This document shows positions 16,292 through 24,700 of a DNA stretch of 64,000 nt, in pieces (position 1 is the first letter of the stretch; each line of letters begins with the position of its first letter). Source of the stretch: Kribbella jiaozuonensis (lineage in GTDB: Bacteria > Actinomycetota > Actinomycetes > Propionibacteriales > Kribbellaceae). Position numbers and translations under genes: made by a program. Location: the NCBI RefSeq assembly GCF_005233875.1, contig NZ_SZPZ01000002.1, positions 1,302,001 through 1,366,000 of the forward strand, written 5' to 3'. A model generated the notes under the pieces. The model saw nothing but the letters and a program-made list of their open reading frames with translations. It made no database searches and was not told the origin of the DNA.

Positions 16292-16921
16292 TCAAGTGGA
16301 TGGCCAGAGCGGAGCCAGGCCGGAGGAGAGGAGGGCAAAGCCGAGGTTCGCGGCTTTCACTGCGGTGGGAAGAACTTTCGGGGCGGGGGTGCCGGACGCG
16401 CAGCGGTCGAAGTTCGACATCGCCAGGGTCCAGTGGACCGAGGTGATCTGGGCCGCGGCCAGGCGGGCGGTGAGTTCGGGAGTGCCGGCGGTCTCGTGCA
16501 GAGCCGAGGCGAGTTCGCTTTCGGAGGTCTCGTTGAACTGCAGCATCCGCGCCATCAGCGCCGGCGTACTGCGGAGCAGGCGGTAGAGGTCGACGACCTG
16601 CGGAAGGTCGGTGAGGCCGGTGAACGGGTCGTGAGCGCGGAGTCGCTCGATGAAGTGGGTGTGGAGTGCGACCAGCGGTGACTGGTCGGCGGGGCGAGCG
16701 CGGACGACACGGGCCGGCTCGTCTTCATGGTCGGCGAAGCGGTGGACGACGAGATCTTCCTTGGTCGGGAAGTACGCGAAGAGCGTACGCCGGGACACCT
16801 CCGCGGCCTCCGCGACCTGGGTGATCGACACCTGGTCGAACCCGTGCTCGATGAACAGCTCGATGGCTGCCGTCGAGATCGCCTCCCGGGTCAGCAGCTT
16901 CTTCCGTTCCCGCAACGCCAT
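16292..16921 (-). CDS. TetR-family transcriptional regulator
   Basis: A 209-aa DNA-binding repressor. The N-terminal helix-turn-helix is clear (TREAISTAAIELF, then ITQVAEAAEVSRRTLFAYFP at about 34-53). The C-terminal ligand domain is unassigned. ATG 16921 (MALRERKK) is chosen over an upstream ATG inside the operator region. It is divergent from the FAD monooxygenase with a dyad-rich gap of 64 bp, and leads into the SDR and Gfo/Idh/MocA genes on the same strand. It most likely represses itself and the monooxygenase. Confidence 0.87.
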   Translation of the reverse strand: MALRERKKLLTREAISTAAIELFIEHGFDQVSITQVAEAAEVSRRTLFAYFPTKEDLVVHRFADHEDEPARVVRARPADQSPLVALHTHFIERLRAHDPFTGLTDLPQVVDLYRLLRSTPALMARMLQFNETSESELASALHETAGTPELTARLAAAQITSVHWTLAMSNFDRCASGTPAPKVLPTAVKAANLGFALLSSGLAPLWPST

Positions 16922-16933
16922 GGCGGGATCGTA

Positions 16934-16975
16934 GCACTGAGTGCTAATCTGCACTTAGTCTACTTTTGCACTGAG
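16934..16975. promoter_or_regulatory. Candidate TetR operator
   Basis: GCACTGAGTGC (16934-16944) is a perfect palindrome with one central base. AGTGC at 16940-16944 also pairs with GCACT at 16951-16955, and a further GCACT half-site occurs near 16968. The cluster sits between the divergent tetR-like and monooxygenase genes, where a TetR dimer would block both. Confidence 0.6.
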
Positions 16976-16985
16976 GAGAGTTTCC

Positions 16986-18377
16986 ATGGACGTACTGATC
17001 GCGGGCGGCGGGCCGACCGGGTTGATGCTGGCGTACGAGCTGGCGCTGGCCGGCGTCGACGTGACAGTCCTCGAACGGCTCGAGACGCGGATCGAACAGA
17101 CGAAGGGCGGCGCGTTGCAGGCCCGCACCGCCGAGGTGCTCGACCTGCGCGGGTTGCTCGGGCCGATCCAGGCGCGCGAACTGCCGCGTGAGGCGGTCGG
17201 CGGCCACTTCGCCGGGCTCCCGGTGCCGCTCGACGCGTCGCCGTGGCACACCCGGCATCCGTACCCGATCTCGGTGCCGCAGTGGATCGTCGAGGAGGAG
17301 CTCGAGTACGTCGCTGTCGCGCGTGGAGCCGTCGTACGTCGTGGTGTCGAGGTCAGCGCGGTCTCACAGGACTCCGAGGGCGTGACCGTGACGGCCGGTT
17401 CTGACGTGTTGCGAGCGCGCTATCTGGTGGCGTGCGACGGCGCGCACAGTACGGTCCGCAAGCTGCTCGACGTACCTTTCCCCGGTCGGGCGGGGACGTT
17501 CCGCGCGGTGCTGACCGACGTACGGCTGTCGTCGGTGTCGGACGAGGTGCCGACGACGCTTGGTCACTTCAGCACGATGACCAAGCAGGCAGGCGAGTAC
17601 TGGGGCATGCTCGTGCCGGTCGGCAACGGCAAGTATCGCTTCACGTTCGGCCGGGCGGGAGTCACCACGGCGGACGAGACCGAGGCTGCGCTCACGGCCT
17701 TGTACGGCGAGGAGACCCGGCTCGCGGAGGTGCTGAACTCGTCGGAGTTCGGTGATGCGACCCGGCAGTTGGAGTCGTACCGGTACGGGCGGATCCTCTT
17801 CGCGGGGGATGCCGCGCACATCCACCCGCCGTTCGGTGGGCAGGGGCTCAATCTCGGCGTACAGGACGCGTTCAACCTGGGCTGGAAGCTCGCGGCCGCG
17901 GTGCGCGGTACGGCGGACCTCCTCGACACGTATCAGACCGAGCGGCATCCGATGGCGGCGCGCGTACTGCGTCATACCGCAGCGCAGCGGGTCTTCGCCC
18001 TCCCGAGGCCGAGCGAAGACGTCATCGAACTGCGGGAGATCTTCACCGACCTGATGCGCTTGCCCGACGCCAACCGCTACCTCGCCGGCATGATGTCGGG
18101 GCTCGACGCGCCAGACCGGATCCCCGACTTCGAACTGGTCACCGGTGACGGGCCGGTCTGGTTGTCGACGCTTCTGCACTCCGGCCGCGGTCTGCTGCTC
18201 GACTTCGGTGACCGGACCTGGCCGGATGGCTGGGCCGATCGCGTCGACGTACTTCGGGTGAAGCCGGACGGCGAGCATGAAGCGCTGCTGATCCGCCCGG
18301 ACGGTCTGCTGTGCTGGTCAGGCGGCGCGGATGTCGCCGATGCGTTGACGCAGTGGTTCGGTGTCAGAGCGGGGTGA
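16986..18377 (+). CDS. FAD-dependent aromatic monooxygenase
   Basis: A 463-aa flavoprotein hydroxylase of the p-hydroxybenzoate hydroxylase fold, the group that includes rifampicin and polyketide hydroxylases. Seen are the N-terminal dinucleotide motif IAGGGPTGLMLA, the NAD(P)/FAD motif LVACDGAHSTVRK (DG), and FAGDAAHIHPPFGGQGLN (GD motif). A thioredoxin-like C-terminal domain starts at about 380. ATG 16986 follows GAGGAGAG. It is divergent from a TetR regulator with shared operators, the usual arrangement for an inducible xenobiotic- or antibiotic-modifying enzyme. Its end overlaps the convergent VOC gene by 14 bp. The substrate is unknown. Confidence 0.87.
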   Translation: MDVLIAGGGPTGLMLAYELALAGVDVTVLERLETRIEQTKGGALQARTAEVLDLRGLLGPIQARELPREAVGGHFAGLPVPLDASPWHTRHPYPISVPQWIVEEELEYVAVARGAVVRRGVEVSAVSQDSEGVTVTAGSDVLRARYLVACDGAHSTVRKLLDVPFPGRAGTFRAVLTDVRLSSVSDEVPTTLGHFSTMTKQAGEYWGMLVPVGNGKYRFTFGRAGVTTADETEAALTALYGEETRLAEVLNSSEFGDATRQLESYRYGRILFAGDAAHIHPPFGGQGLNLGVQDAFNLGWKLAAAVRGTADLLDTYQTERHPMAARVLRHTAAQRVFALPRPSEDVIELREIFTDLMRLPDANRYLAGMMSGLDAPDRIPDFELVTGDGPVWLSTLLHSGRGLLLDFGDRTWPDGWADRVDVLRVKPDGEHEALLIRPDGLLCWSGGADVADALTQWFGVRAG

Positions 18378-19101
18378 GCAGGCAGAACTCGTTGCCTTCG
18401 GGGTCGGCCAGGACCGCCCAGTCGACATCGCCCTGGCCGATGTCGAGGTGCGTGGCACCCAGGGCCTCGAGCCGGGCAACCTCGGCCGCGTGGTCGTCAC
18501 CTGGGTACGGGCGGAGGTCGAGGTGGAGGCGGTCAAGCCCGACCTTCGGGTCGTTTGAGCGGAGGAACTCGAGGTACGGGCCGACGCCCTTCGCCGAGCG
18601 CAGTGAGACGAAGTCATCGGTCTCTTCGTGCACAGTCCAGTCCATAGCCTCGCCCCAGAACCGGGCCATGGCGCGCGGGTCCACGCAGTCGATGGCGACT
18701 GCGGCGATCGGGCCGGTGTCGCTGTAGATCGCGCGTGGCTCGAGTACGCAGAACTCGTTGCCCTCCGGGTCGGCGAGGACCGTGAACGGGACGTCGCCCT
18801 GGCCGATGTCGGCGGGGGTTGCCCCGAGGCCTTGGAGGCGAGCGACCAGCTCGGCCTGATGCGCCGCGGACGTCGTGGCGAGGTCGATGTGTACCCGGTT
18901 CTTCACCGTCTTCGGTTGTGCACCCGGGATGAGGTCGACGACGACGGCGCTGGGGTCGGGGTACATGACACCCTCAGGCTCGAGGTTGGTCTCCTCGGGT
19001 TTGTCGCCGGTGACGTTCCAACCGAGGGCATCCGCCCAGAATCGCCCGAGCGCAGAGTTGTCCCGAGCCTTGATCACCACCTGCACAAGCCGCGTCGCCA
19101 T
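18364..19101 (-). CDS. Double VOC (glyoxalase-fold) protein
   Basis: A 245-aa protein of two vicinal-oxygen-chelate domains (about 1-120 and 128-245). Each has the pattern GRFWADALGW / ARFWGEAMDW, HIDLA / HLDLR and a final DPEGNEFCVLEP / DPEGNEFCLLTP. Such proteins bind a metal and act in resistance, dioxygenation or glyoxalase chemistry, but many are only binders. It starts 10 bp after the microprotein gene that follows vanA. It therefore may be read through from the vanH promoter as the last gene of that operon (inference). Confidence 0.8.
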   Translation of the reverse strand: MATRLVQVVIKARDNSALGRFWADALGWNVTGDKPEETNLEPEGVMYPDPSAVVVDLIPGAQPKTVKNRVHIDLATTSAAHQAELVARLQGLGATPADIGQGDVPFTVLADPEGNEFCVLEPRAIYSDTGPIAAVAIDCVDPRAMARFWGEAMDWTVHEETDDFVSLRSAKGVGPYLEFLRSNDPKVGLDRLHLDLRPYPGDDHAAEVARLEALGATHLDIGQGDVDWAVLADPEGNEFCLLTPL

Positions 19102-19111
19102 GGCCCAGATC

Positions 19112-19258
19112 CTAAGGGGTCGGTGATGCGATCGGGGAGACCAACGGCGGCGCGAGCGGCGACATCGAGGGCGCGGGCGAGTGGTACTTGAGGATGCCGA
19201 TCAACGCCAAGCTGGCAACCAGGATCACGGCGAGCACCGTCGGCCGTACGTCGTTCAC
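19112..19258 (-). CDS. 48-residue membrane microprotein coupled to vanA
   Basis: GTG at 19258 overlaps the vanA stop in GTGA (19255-19258), the same coupling used by other genes here. The 48-residue product has a six-residue polar N-terminus, one hydrophobic helix (VLAVILVASLALIGILKY, about 8-25) and a Pro/Ser-rich tail. It ends at TAG 19112-19114, 10 bp before the VOC gene. I do not recognise it. It occupies the place where vanX would be in a canonical vanHAX operon. Confidence 0.55.
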   Translation of the reverse strand: MNDVRPTVLAVILVASLALIGILKYHSPAPSMSPLAPPLVSPIASPTP

Positions 19259-20286
19259 CGGGTCTTGGTCGCCAAGGCCAGCGACACCATCCGGTCGATC
19301 ACCTCGGTGCGTGACAGGCCGGTGGCGTCCATCATCCGCGGATACCGGCTGTACGACGTCATGCCGGGCAGTGTGTTGACCTCGTTGAGTACGACGGTGC
19401 CGTCCGGCTTGAGGAACATGTCCACGCGGGACAGGCCACGGCATCCCAGCGCGCGGTAGATGGCCTTCGCCGTCTCCTGAACGAGTGCGCGCGACTCGGC
19501 GGGGATGTCTGCGGGCACGATCACTGTCGAGTTGTCGGAGCCGGTTTCCGGCGTACTCTCCTGGTGGATCTTGAAGAAGCCGTGCGACAGGGCGATCTGA
19601 TCGACCTCGCCGGCGAACAGGTCGGGATCGTTGCCCAGGATCGCGCACCCGATCTCGCTGCCGACGACCGCCTCTTCGATCAGCACCTTCGAGTCGAACT
19701 CCCGCGCGGCTTCGACCGCGGCCTGTAGCTCTTCTTTGCCGGCGACCTTGCTGACGCCGAACGACGAGCCGGATCGGGCCGGCTTCACGAAGATCGGGTA
19801 GGTGAACTGGTCGGGATCGATGGTCTGAGTCAGCGTGAACGTCCAGAAGTTCGGTGTCGCGATCCCGGCGCTGGCGGCGACTGTGTAGGCGAGCGACTTG
19901 TCCATGCAGAGGACCGAGCTCTGGATGTCGCAGCCGACGTACGGAAGGCCGGAGAGTTCGAGCAGCCCCTGGATCGCGCCGTCCTCGCCTTGTTTACCGT
20001 GCAGGACCGGGAAGAGTACGTCCAGGCTGATCGTTTCGTACTTCCCGTCGTCCAGGACGAGCAACCCGGGCGCGGTGCTGTCCGGTGACAACATGGCCGG
20101 GCGGCAGGGGCCGTTCTCCCAGTCCGTGGCGGGGTTGTCGCAGAGTTTCCAGGCGCCGTCCTTGGTGATGCCGATGTAGAACGGTTCGTACTTCGCCGTG
20201 TCGAGGTTCTCCGCGACCTGTTGTGCGGATTTGACCGAGATGGGGTGTTCCTCGGAACGACCTCCGAAGATGATGCCGATCTTCAT
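19255..20286 (-). CDS. vanA: D-alanine-D-lactate ligase
   Basis: A 343-aa ATP-grasp ligase that joins D-Ala to D-Lac, giving peptidoglycan precursors with low glycopeptide affinity. Seen are FGGRSEEHPISVKS (residues 8-20), HGKQGEDG near 96, the ATP-grasp PARSGSSFGVSK, and the omega loop FFKIHQE with H241, equivalent to the His that marks D-Ala-D-Lac ligases of the VanA type. The C-terminus reads CRGLSRVDM, LNEVNTLPGMTSYSRYPRMM. ATG 20286 overlaps the vanH stop in ATGA; an upstream GTG at 20292 is possible. It is transcribed with vanH from the divergent promoter at 21301-21378. Confidence 0.95.
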   Translation of the reverse strand: MKIGIIFGGRSEEHPISVKSAQQVAENLDTAKYEPFYIGITKDGAWKLCDNPATDWENGPCRPAMLSPDSTAPGLLVLDDGKYETISLDVLFPVLHGKQGEDGAIQGLLELSGLPYVGCDIQSSVLCMDKSLAYTVAASAGIATPNFWTFTLTQTIDPDQFTYPIFVKPARSGSSFGVSKVAGKEELQAAVEAAREFDSKVLIEEAVVGSEIGCAILGNDPDLFAGEVDQIALSHGFFKIHQESTPETGSDNSTVIVPADIPAESRALVQETAKAIYRALGCRGLSRVDMFLKPDGTVVLNEVNTLPGMTSYSRYPRMMDATGLSRTEVIDRMVSLALATKTR

Positions 20287-21296
20287 ATCCACTGCTGCTT
20301 CCTGTTCTCGAATTTCCGGCAGTTGATGATCGAGTTCTCGACCGTGTCGCTGAGCGCGTGATCGGTGTAGTACGCGGTGTGCGGGCTGACGATCACGTTC
20401 GGCAGTTCCTGCAGTCGCAGCAGTTGTTTGCTTTCGATTTGTTCGTTGCTGCAGTCGGCGTAGAAGATTCCTTCTTCACCCTCGATGACATCGAGGGCGG
20501 CGCCGCCGAGGCGTCCGTCCTCCAACGCTGTGAGGAGTGCCTCGGTGTCGAGGAGCGGGCCGCGACCGGTGTTGACGACGAACGCGCCGGGCTTCAACTG
20601 CTCGATCCGTCGGCGGTCGAGGAGATGGCGGGTATCTGCGGTGAGCGGCGTGTGGAGTGTGACGAGGTCGCTCAGCCGGAGCAGTTCATCGAGCGGGACG
20701 TAGTCGGCCGAGGTCGCCGGACGGTTGTCATAGGCAACTGTGCGGCAGCCGAAGCCGCGCAGGCGGTCGATCACGGCCGCGCCGATGCGGCCCGTACCGA
20801 CGACGCCGACGGTGAGATCGCGCAGTTCCTTCCCGCGTACGTCGTCCAGCCGGTAGTCGTGGATGTCGGTACGGCGGATCATGGATTTCGCGTTGCGTAG
20901 CGCCATCAACATCAGCATCAGCGTGTAGTCGGCGACGCTGTCGGGGGAGTAGGCAACGTTCTCGACGGTGATGCCGAGACTGTCCGCGTAGTCCACGTCG
21001 AGGTGGTTGTAGCCGATGCTCCTCGTGGAGATGTACGTGACGCCGGCTCTCGCCAGGGCGAGAAGCGTTTGGTTGGTGATGTGGGTCTTGTGGCCGACGC
21101 TGATACATCTTTTGCCGAGGGCAAGTTCGATGGTGGCCTCGGAGACAGGTGCCTCGGTGATGGTCGGTACGACGCCGAGGCGCGGAGCCAGCCCGCGGAA
21201 CAGGGCGGCCTCGTCCGGGCCGCATCCGTAAATCGCCAGTGCGACGTCGGGAGGGGTCGCGGACGACAACCAGGACGCCAGCGATTTGTAGGTCAT
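20283..21296 (-). CDS. vanH: D-lactate dehydrogenase VanH
   Basis: Reduces pyruvate to the D-lactate used by the adjacent ligase. The 337-aa D-2-hydroxyacid dehydrogenase has GVVGTGRIG (NAD site, G167-G172), YDNR with D190, and the catalytic trio R245 (VNTGRG), E274/E275 (EGEEG) and H306 (SPHTAYYT). The stretch STRSIGYNHLD is typical of VanH/LdhA. It is the first gene of the vanH-vanA-microprotein-(VOC) operon and has the conserved van leader directly upstream. No purine-rich ribosome-binding site is evident before its ATG. Confidence 0.95.
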   Translation of the reverse strand: MTYKSLASWLSSATPPDVALAIYGCGPDEAALFRGLAPRLGVVPTITEAPVSEATIELALGKRCISVGHKTHITNQTLLALARAGVTYISTRSIGYNHLDVDYADSLGITVENVAYSPDSVADYTLMLMLMALRNAKSMIRRTDIHDYRLDDVRGKELRDLTVGVVGTGRIGAAVIDRLRGFGCRTVAYDNRPATSADYVPLDELLRLSDLVTLHTPLTADTRHLLDRRRIEQLKPGAFVVNTGRGPLLDTEALLTALEDGRLGGAALDVIEGEEGIFYADCSNEQIESKQLLRLQELPNVIVSPHTAYYTDHALSDTVENSIINCRKFENRKQQWI

Positions 21297-21300
21297 GGGT

Positions 21301-21378
21301 CCAGTGAAGGAAGTGCGGTGTTGCCGCCGTGTATGAGATTTTCGATACGCGGACGAAACACTGCGCTTCCTTTACTGG
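21301..21378. promoter_or_regulatory. van-type divergent promoter/operator A (vanH/murF2)
   Basis: Two 22-bp arms (21301-21322 and 21357-21378) are inverted copies matching at 19 of 22 positions. They form near-identical 5' leaders for vanH and murF2, each starting AACACY and ending ACTGG four bases before the ATG. The core 21331-21360 reads GTATG-N5-TTCGATA-N2-CGGACGA. Candidate -10s are CATACA for vanH and GATACG for murF2, each seven bases before its leader. Binding by VanR is inferred from repeats 11 bp apart. Confidence 0.75.
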
Positions 21379-21382
21379 GGGA

Positions 21383-22729
21383 ATGATTGCGCTCAGTCTC
21401 GATGAGATCGCTGTGGTCGTCGGCGGAACGGTGGCCGGCGACGGCGCGGTGAAGGTGACGGCGCCCGCCGTACTCGACGGTCGGGAGGCTGAGCCCGGGG
21501 GCCTGTTCGTGGCCTTCGCGGGCGAGCACGCCGACGGTCACGACTACGCCGGCCAGGCTGGGCAAGCCGGTGCGGTGGCGGTGCTCGGCTCACGGCCTAC
21601 AGCGCTTCCGACGGTTGTCGTGGAGGATGCGCAGGCGGCTTTGCAGCTCCTTGCCGCGCATGTCGGCGCGCACCTACGCGGCGGGCTGACCGTCGTCGGC
21701 CTGACCGGCTCGCAGGGCAAGACCAGCACCAAGGACCTACTGACCGGTGCGCTGTCCAAGGTGGGGCCTACGGTCGCGACGATTGGTTCGCTCAACAACG
21801 AGCTCGGGGTACCGCTGACGATTCTGCGTGCCGATGCAAGTACTCGGTTCCTCGTCATCGAGATGGGCGCTCGGCGGATGGGTGACATCGCTCATCTCGC
21901 CGGGCTGATCCCGCCGGACGTTTCGGTGGTGCTCAATGTGGGGCAGGCGCATCTCGGTGAGTTCGGGTCGCGCGGGGCGATCGCGAAGGCGAAGGGTGAG
22001 CTGGTGCAGGGGTTGGCTGCGGGTGGTACCGCCGTACTCAACGCCGACAATCCGCGGGTTGCCGCGATGCGTGCGCTCACGGATGGTCGAGTGCTGACCT
22101 TTGGTCGGGCGGAGCATGCCGACGTGCGGGTGCGCGACCTGACGCTCGATCGCCTCGGCCGGCCGTCGTTCACGCTGTGCACAGCCGACGCCACGGCTTC
22201 CGTCGTACTGCCGCTCGTGGGTGCACACCAGGCGTTCAACGCGGCAGCTGCTGCGGCGGCGGCCTGGGCGATCGGAGTACCCCTCGAGCTGACGGCCGCT
22301 GCGTTGACCACCGCGTCGATCTCCAAGTGGCGCATGGAGCTGTCCGAGCTCCCCGGCGGCATCACACTGCTGAACGACTCCTTCAACGCCAACCCCGACT
22401 CAGCCCGCGCCGCCCTCGACGCGCTCGCGGTCATCGAGGGCCGCGGCATCGCCGTGCTGGGCGAGATGCTCGAACTGGGCGAGGAAAGCGAGACCGAACA
22501 CCACGCGATAGGCGAGTACGCCGCCACCCGCGCGGATGTGGTCGTCGCAGTAGGCGAAGGCGCACGCGCAATCGCCGACGGCGCAGGCTCCCGGGCGGAG
22601 GCCTTGCCTGACAACACCACAGCAATCGACTGGCTCCGCCGCACACTGGCACCCGGCGATGTGGTCCTGGTCAAAGCCTCCCGCGAATCCCACCTGGACG
22701 AGGTCGCCGCCGCGTTGTCACCCGAGTAG
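21383..22729 (+). CDS. murF2: UDP-MurNAc-tripeptide:D-Ala-D-Lac/D-Ala ligase (second MurF)
   Basis: A 448-aa Mur ligase that adds the terminal depsipeptide or dipeptide to UDP-MurNAc-tripeptide. Domain order is the N-terminal UDP-binding domain (1-95), the ATPase domain with P-loop GLTGSQGKTSTKD, EMGARRMGDI and NVGQAHLGEFGS, then the C-terminal domain with LNDSFNANPDS and GEMLELGEES. ATG 21383 is chosen, with GGGGG just upstream. The promoter is shared with vanH, so it is probably the resistance-dedicated MurF that prefers D-Ala-D-Lac, as in some glycopeptide producers. The 3' end overlaps the GNAT gene by 12 bp. Confidence 0.88.
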   Translation: MIALSLDEIAVVVGGTVAGDGAVKVTAPAVLDGREAEPGGLFVAFAGEHADGHDYAGQAGQAGAVAVLGSRPTALPTVVVEDAQAALQLLAAHVGAHLRGGLTVVGLTGSQGKTSTKDLLTGALSKVGPTVATIGSLNNELGVPLTILRADASTRFLVIEMGARRMGDIAHLAGLIPPDVSVVLNVGQAHLGEFGSRGAIAKAKGELVQGLAAGGTAVLNADNPRVAAMRALTDGRVLTFGRAEHADVRVRDLTLDRLGRPSFTLCTADATASVVLPLVGAHQAFNAAAAAAAAWAIGVPLELTAAALTTASISKWRMELSELPGGITLLNDSFNANPDSARAALDALAVIEGRGIAVLGEMLELGEESETEHHAIGEYAATRADVVVAVGEGARAIADGAGSRAEALPDNTTAIDWLRRTLAPGDVVLVKASRESHLDEVAAALSPE

Positions 22730-23158
22730 GGAGCGGAGGAAGCGCGTGGAGGTGCTGGTCTGGTCGGCGTAGCCGTGCTGTTGATAGAAGGCGTGCGCGT
22801 CCTGCCGGTGATTCGCGCTGTTCAGGTCGATGCGGACGCAGCCGTGCGCGGTGGCGAAGGATTCCGCGGCCGATATCAGCCGGCCGGCGATGCCTCGGCG
22901 TCGGGCGCGATCGGAGACCACCAGGGCGACGATGCGCGCCCACGAGCCGTCGCGTTCGAAGAACGGGGCGACGTGGACGGCGACGACGCCTAGTACCTCG
23001 CCGTCCGACTCCGCGACGTACGCCGCGAGCGTGGGATCGTCCGCCCAGGTCTGGATCCGGGCGGCGGTCGTTGCCTCGTCAGCTTGTGGGTAGCCCAGCT
23101 GCCCCAACAGCTCGCTGACGGCACAAGCATCGGCGCGGACCGCGGGGCGGATGTTCAT
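22718..23158 (-). CDS. GNAT-family acetyltransferase
   Basis: A 146-aa N-acetyltransferase with VVSDRARRRGIAGRLI (acetyl-CoA pyrophosphate loop, R/Q-x-x-G-x-G/A form) near residue 84 and an AHAFYQQHGY C-terminal motif. The substrate is unknown. ATG 23158 (MNIRPAVRAD) overlaps the stop of the FemX-like gene in ATGA, making it the third gene of the vanY-femX-GNAT operon. Given the setting it might modify an amino-sugar, peptide or the antibiotic, but there is no direct evidence. Confidence 0.8.
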   Translation of the reverse strand: MNIRPAVRADACAVSELLGQLGYPQADEATTAARIQTWADDPTLAAYVAESDGEVLGVVAVHVAPFFERDGSWARIVALVVSDRARRRGIAGRLISAAESFATAHGCVRIDLNSANHRQDAHAFYQQHGYADQTSTSTRFLRSLLG

Positions 23159-24231
23159 CGGCGCCGCCGTTTCATGTAGAGGTCGAAGGCGCGGTACACC
23201 ATCGGCCGCAGCGGCAGGTCCCACTCGCCGACGTACCGGACCGCCTGCCCACCGGTGCCGACCTTGAACTGGATCAAGCCGACGTGCGGGTCCTCCACAT
23301 CAAGCGTCGGCGTGATGCCGCGCAAGTCGTACACGTCGCACCCGGCCGCCAGCGAATCCCGGATCATCGCCCACTGGCACGCGTTCGACCCGCGGACCTC
23401 TCGCTTCGACGTGGACGAGGCGCCGTACAGGTACCACGCATGAGCACCGACCCGGACCAGGATCGTCGCGGCGACGAGCGACCCCTGGTGGTGCGCGAGA
23501 TACAACCGCGCTGAGCTCATCGACGCGAACAGGTTCTCGAAGTACTGCAGCGGCCGGGGGGTGAACCGATCGCGCTCAGCGGTGTGCACATAGAGGTCAT
23601 GGAACGCCTTCACCTCCGACCCCACCGAGACCTCGACACCCTCCTTCAAAGCCTTCTTGATGTTCCGCCGCCACTGCTGATTCATCCCACGCAGTACGTC
23701 GTCCTCGGTCAGCCCGGCCAGTGGAAGCTCATAGATGTACTGCGGTTGCCCGTCGCCGAACCCGTCCTCCGGACTCTGCGGCAGCCACCCGGCCCCCTCG
23801 AGCCACCGCGTCACCCGATCCTCACCCCGCCTGATGAGCCGCTCGACCTCCGGATCCGCAATCCCCGACTTGACCTCAGCAGCGCTCCAGACGTCCGTAC
23901 GCACCGGCGGCCCGAGCCGGATCGCGAACGCACCCTGCGCCTTCAGGTACTCCGCCAGCGGATCGATCCACTCCTCGAGCGACCCGGTCCAGTCGATCAC
24001 CGGCCCCTGCGGCAGGTACGCCAGCGTGTACCGCTCCAGCCGCGGCACCGGCCGATGCAGCACGAGTCCCGCCCCGACGAGCCGCCGCCCGTCGTACCAA
24101 CCGAGCGACTCGCTACGCCACTCCGTCTTCACGGCGCCCCACTCGGGGATCTGCAAGAAGCTGACCGACCGCTGTGCCTCCACAAACGCCTGATGCTCCA
24201 CAGAGCTGATAGCAGAGACGGTCAGAGTCAC
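23155..24231 (-). CDS. FemX/VanK-like peptidyltransferase
   Basis: A 358-aa FemABX-family enzyme with two GNAT-like subdomains, predicted to transfer an amino acid from aminoacyl-tRNA to the peptidoglycan stem peptide. Seen are FLQIPEWGAVKTEWR near the N-terminus, LAYLPQGPVIDW, RNIKKALKEGVEVSVG, YLYGASS and the terminal GLIQFKVGTGG. In Streptomyces coelicolor VanK is a FemX paralogue needed because the normal enzyme does not use D-Lac-ended stems; this gene has the same context. GTG 24231 overlaps the vanY stop in GTGA, so an upstream ATG reading is rejected. It is followed by the GNAT gene with ATGA overlap. Confidence 0.88.
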   Translation of the reverse strand: MTLTVSAISSVEHQAFVEAQRSVSFLQIPEWGAVKTEWRSESLGWYDGRRLVGAGLVLHRPVPRLERYTLAYLPQGPVIDWTGSLEEWIDPLAEYLKAQGAFAIRLGPPVRTDVWSAAEVKSGIADPEVERLIRRGEDRVTRWLEGAGWLPQSPEDGFGDGQPQYIYELPLAGLTEDDVLRGMNQQWRRNIKKALKEGVEVSVGSEVKAFHDLYVHTAERDRFTPRPLQYFENLFASMSSARLYLAHHQGSLVAATILVRVGAHAWYLYGASSTSKREVRGSNACQWAMIRDSLAAGCDVYDLRGITPTLDVEDPHVGLIQFKVGTGGQAVRYVGEWDLPLRPMVYRAFDLYMKRRRR

Positions 24232-24695
24232 CGCTGCATCCTCGGATCGTGCGTGGGATCCGGGTACATCCCCGTCCACCCGTCCGGCCGCAGTTCGTAG
24301 TGCCACGGCTCGTTGCGATAGATCTGGCACAGCCCGTACTCCGCGCCGTGCTCGGCCAGCCAGGTCTTCGCCTCGGAGTGCCCGATGTCGACCGCCGCTC
24401 CGCGCACATGCTGCGATGTCTCAGGCGTAGCGACCCACCGAGCCGCCTCCTCCTCCGAGCCGTACTTCGCCACCGCGTCCCGCAGCAGCTCACTCTGGTA
24501 CGCCGGAGAACGCCAGCCGCTGTTCACGTAGAACGTGACCCCGTCCTCCAACGCATCCGAAGCGGCCTTGCGCAGCGCCGTGACCAGCGCCGGATCGAGA
24601 TTGGCGACGGCCGGGTAATCGTCGTCGAACACCGTCACCCCGGCCGGGACGGCGCCGTCATCCTTGCTGGGCGCACCAATTGCTGCTCGAGTCAT
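24228..24695 (-). CDS. vanY: D,D-carboxypeptidase VanY (M15 family)
   Basis: A 155-aa zinc peptidase that removes the terminal D-Ala from precursors, or splits D-Ala-D-Ala, clearing the normal target of glycopeptides. The M15 zinc set is intact: H96 (SQHVRGAAVD), D103 and H132, with catalytic E129 in NEPWHYEL and the anion-holding R62 in NSGWRSP. The sequence resembles VanYn-type enzymes of actinomycetes. It has no strong signal peptide, so it may act in the cytoplasm. It is the first gene of the vanY-femX-GNAT operon and uses the promoter at 24701-24760. No separate VanX is present in the window. Confidence 0.92.
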   Translation of the reverse strand: MTRAAIGAPSKDDGAVPAGVTVFDDDYPAVANLDPALVTALRKAASDALEDGVTFYVNSGWRSPAYQSELLRDAVAKYGSEEEAARWVATPETSQHVRGAAVDIGHSEAKTWLAEHGAEYGLCQIYRNEPWHYELRPDGWTGMYPDPTHDPRMQR

Positions 24696-24700
24696 GCCGA

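Noticed and set aside
19255..24695. A VanX D,D-dipeptidase gene
   Set aside because: No second M15-type HxxGxxxD motif occurs on either strand here; the only M15 enzyme is VanY.
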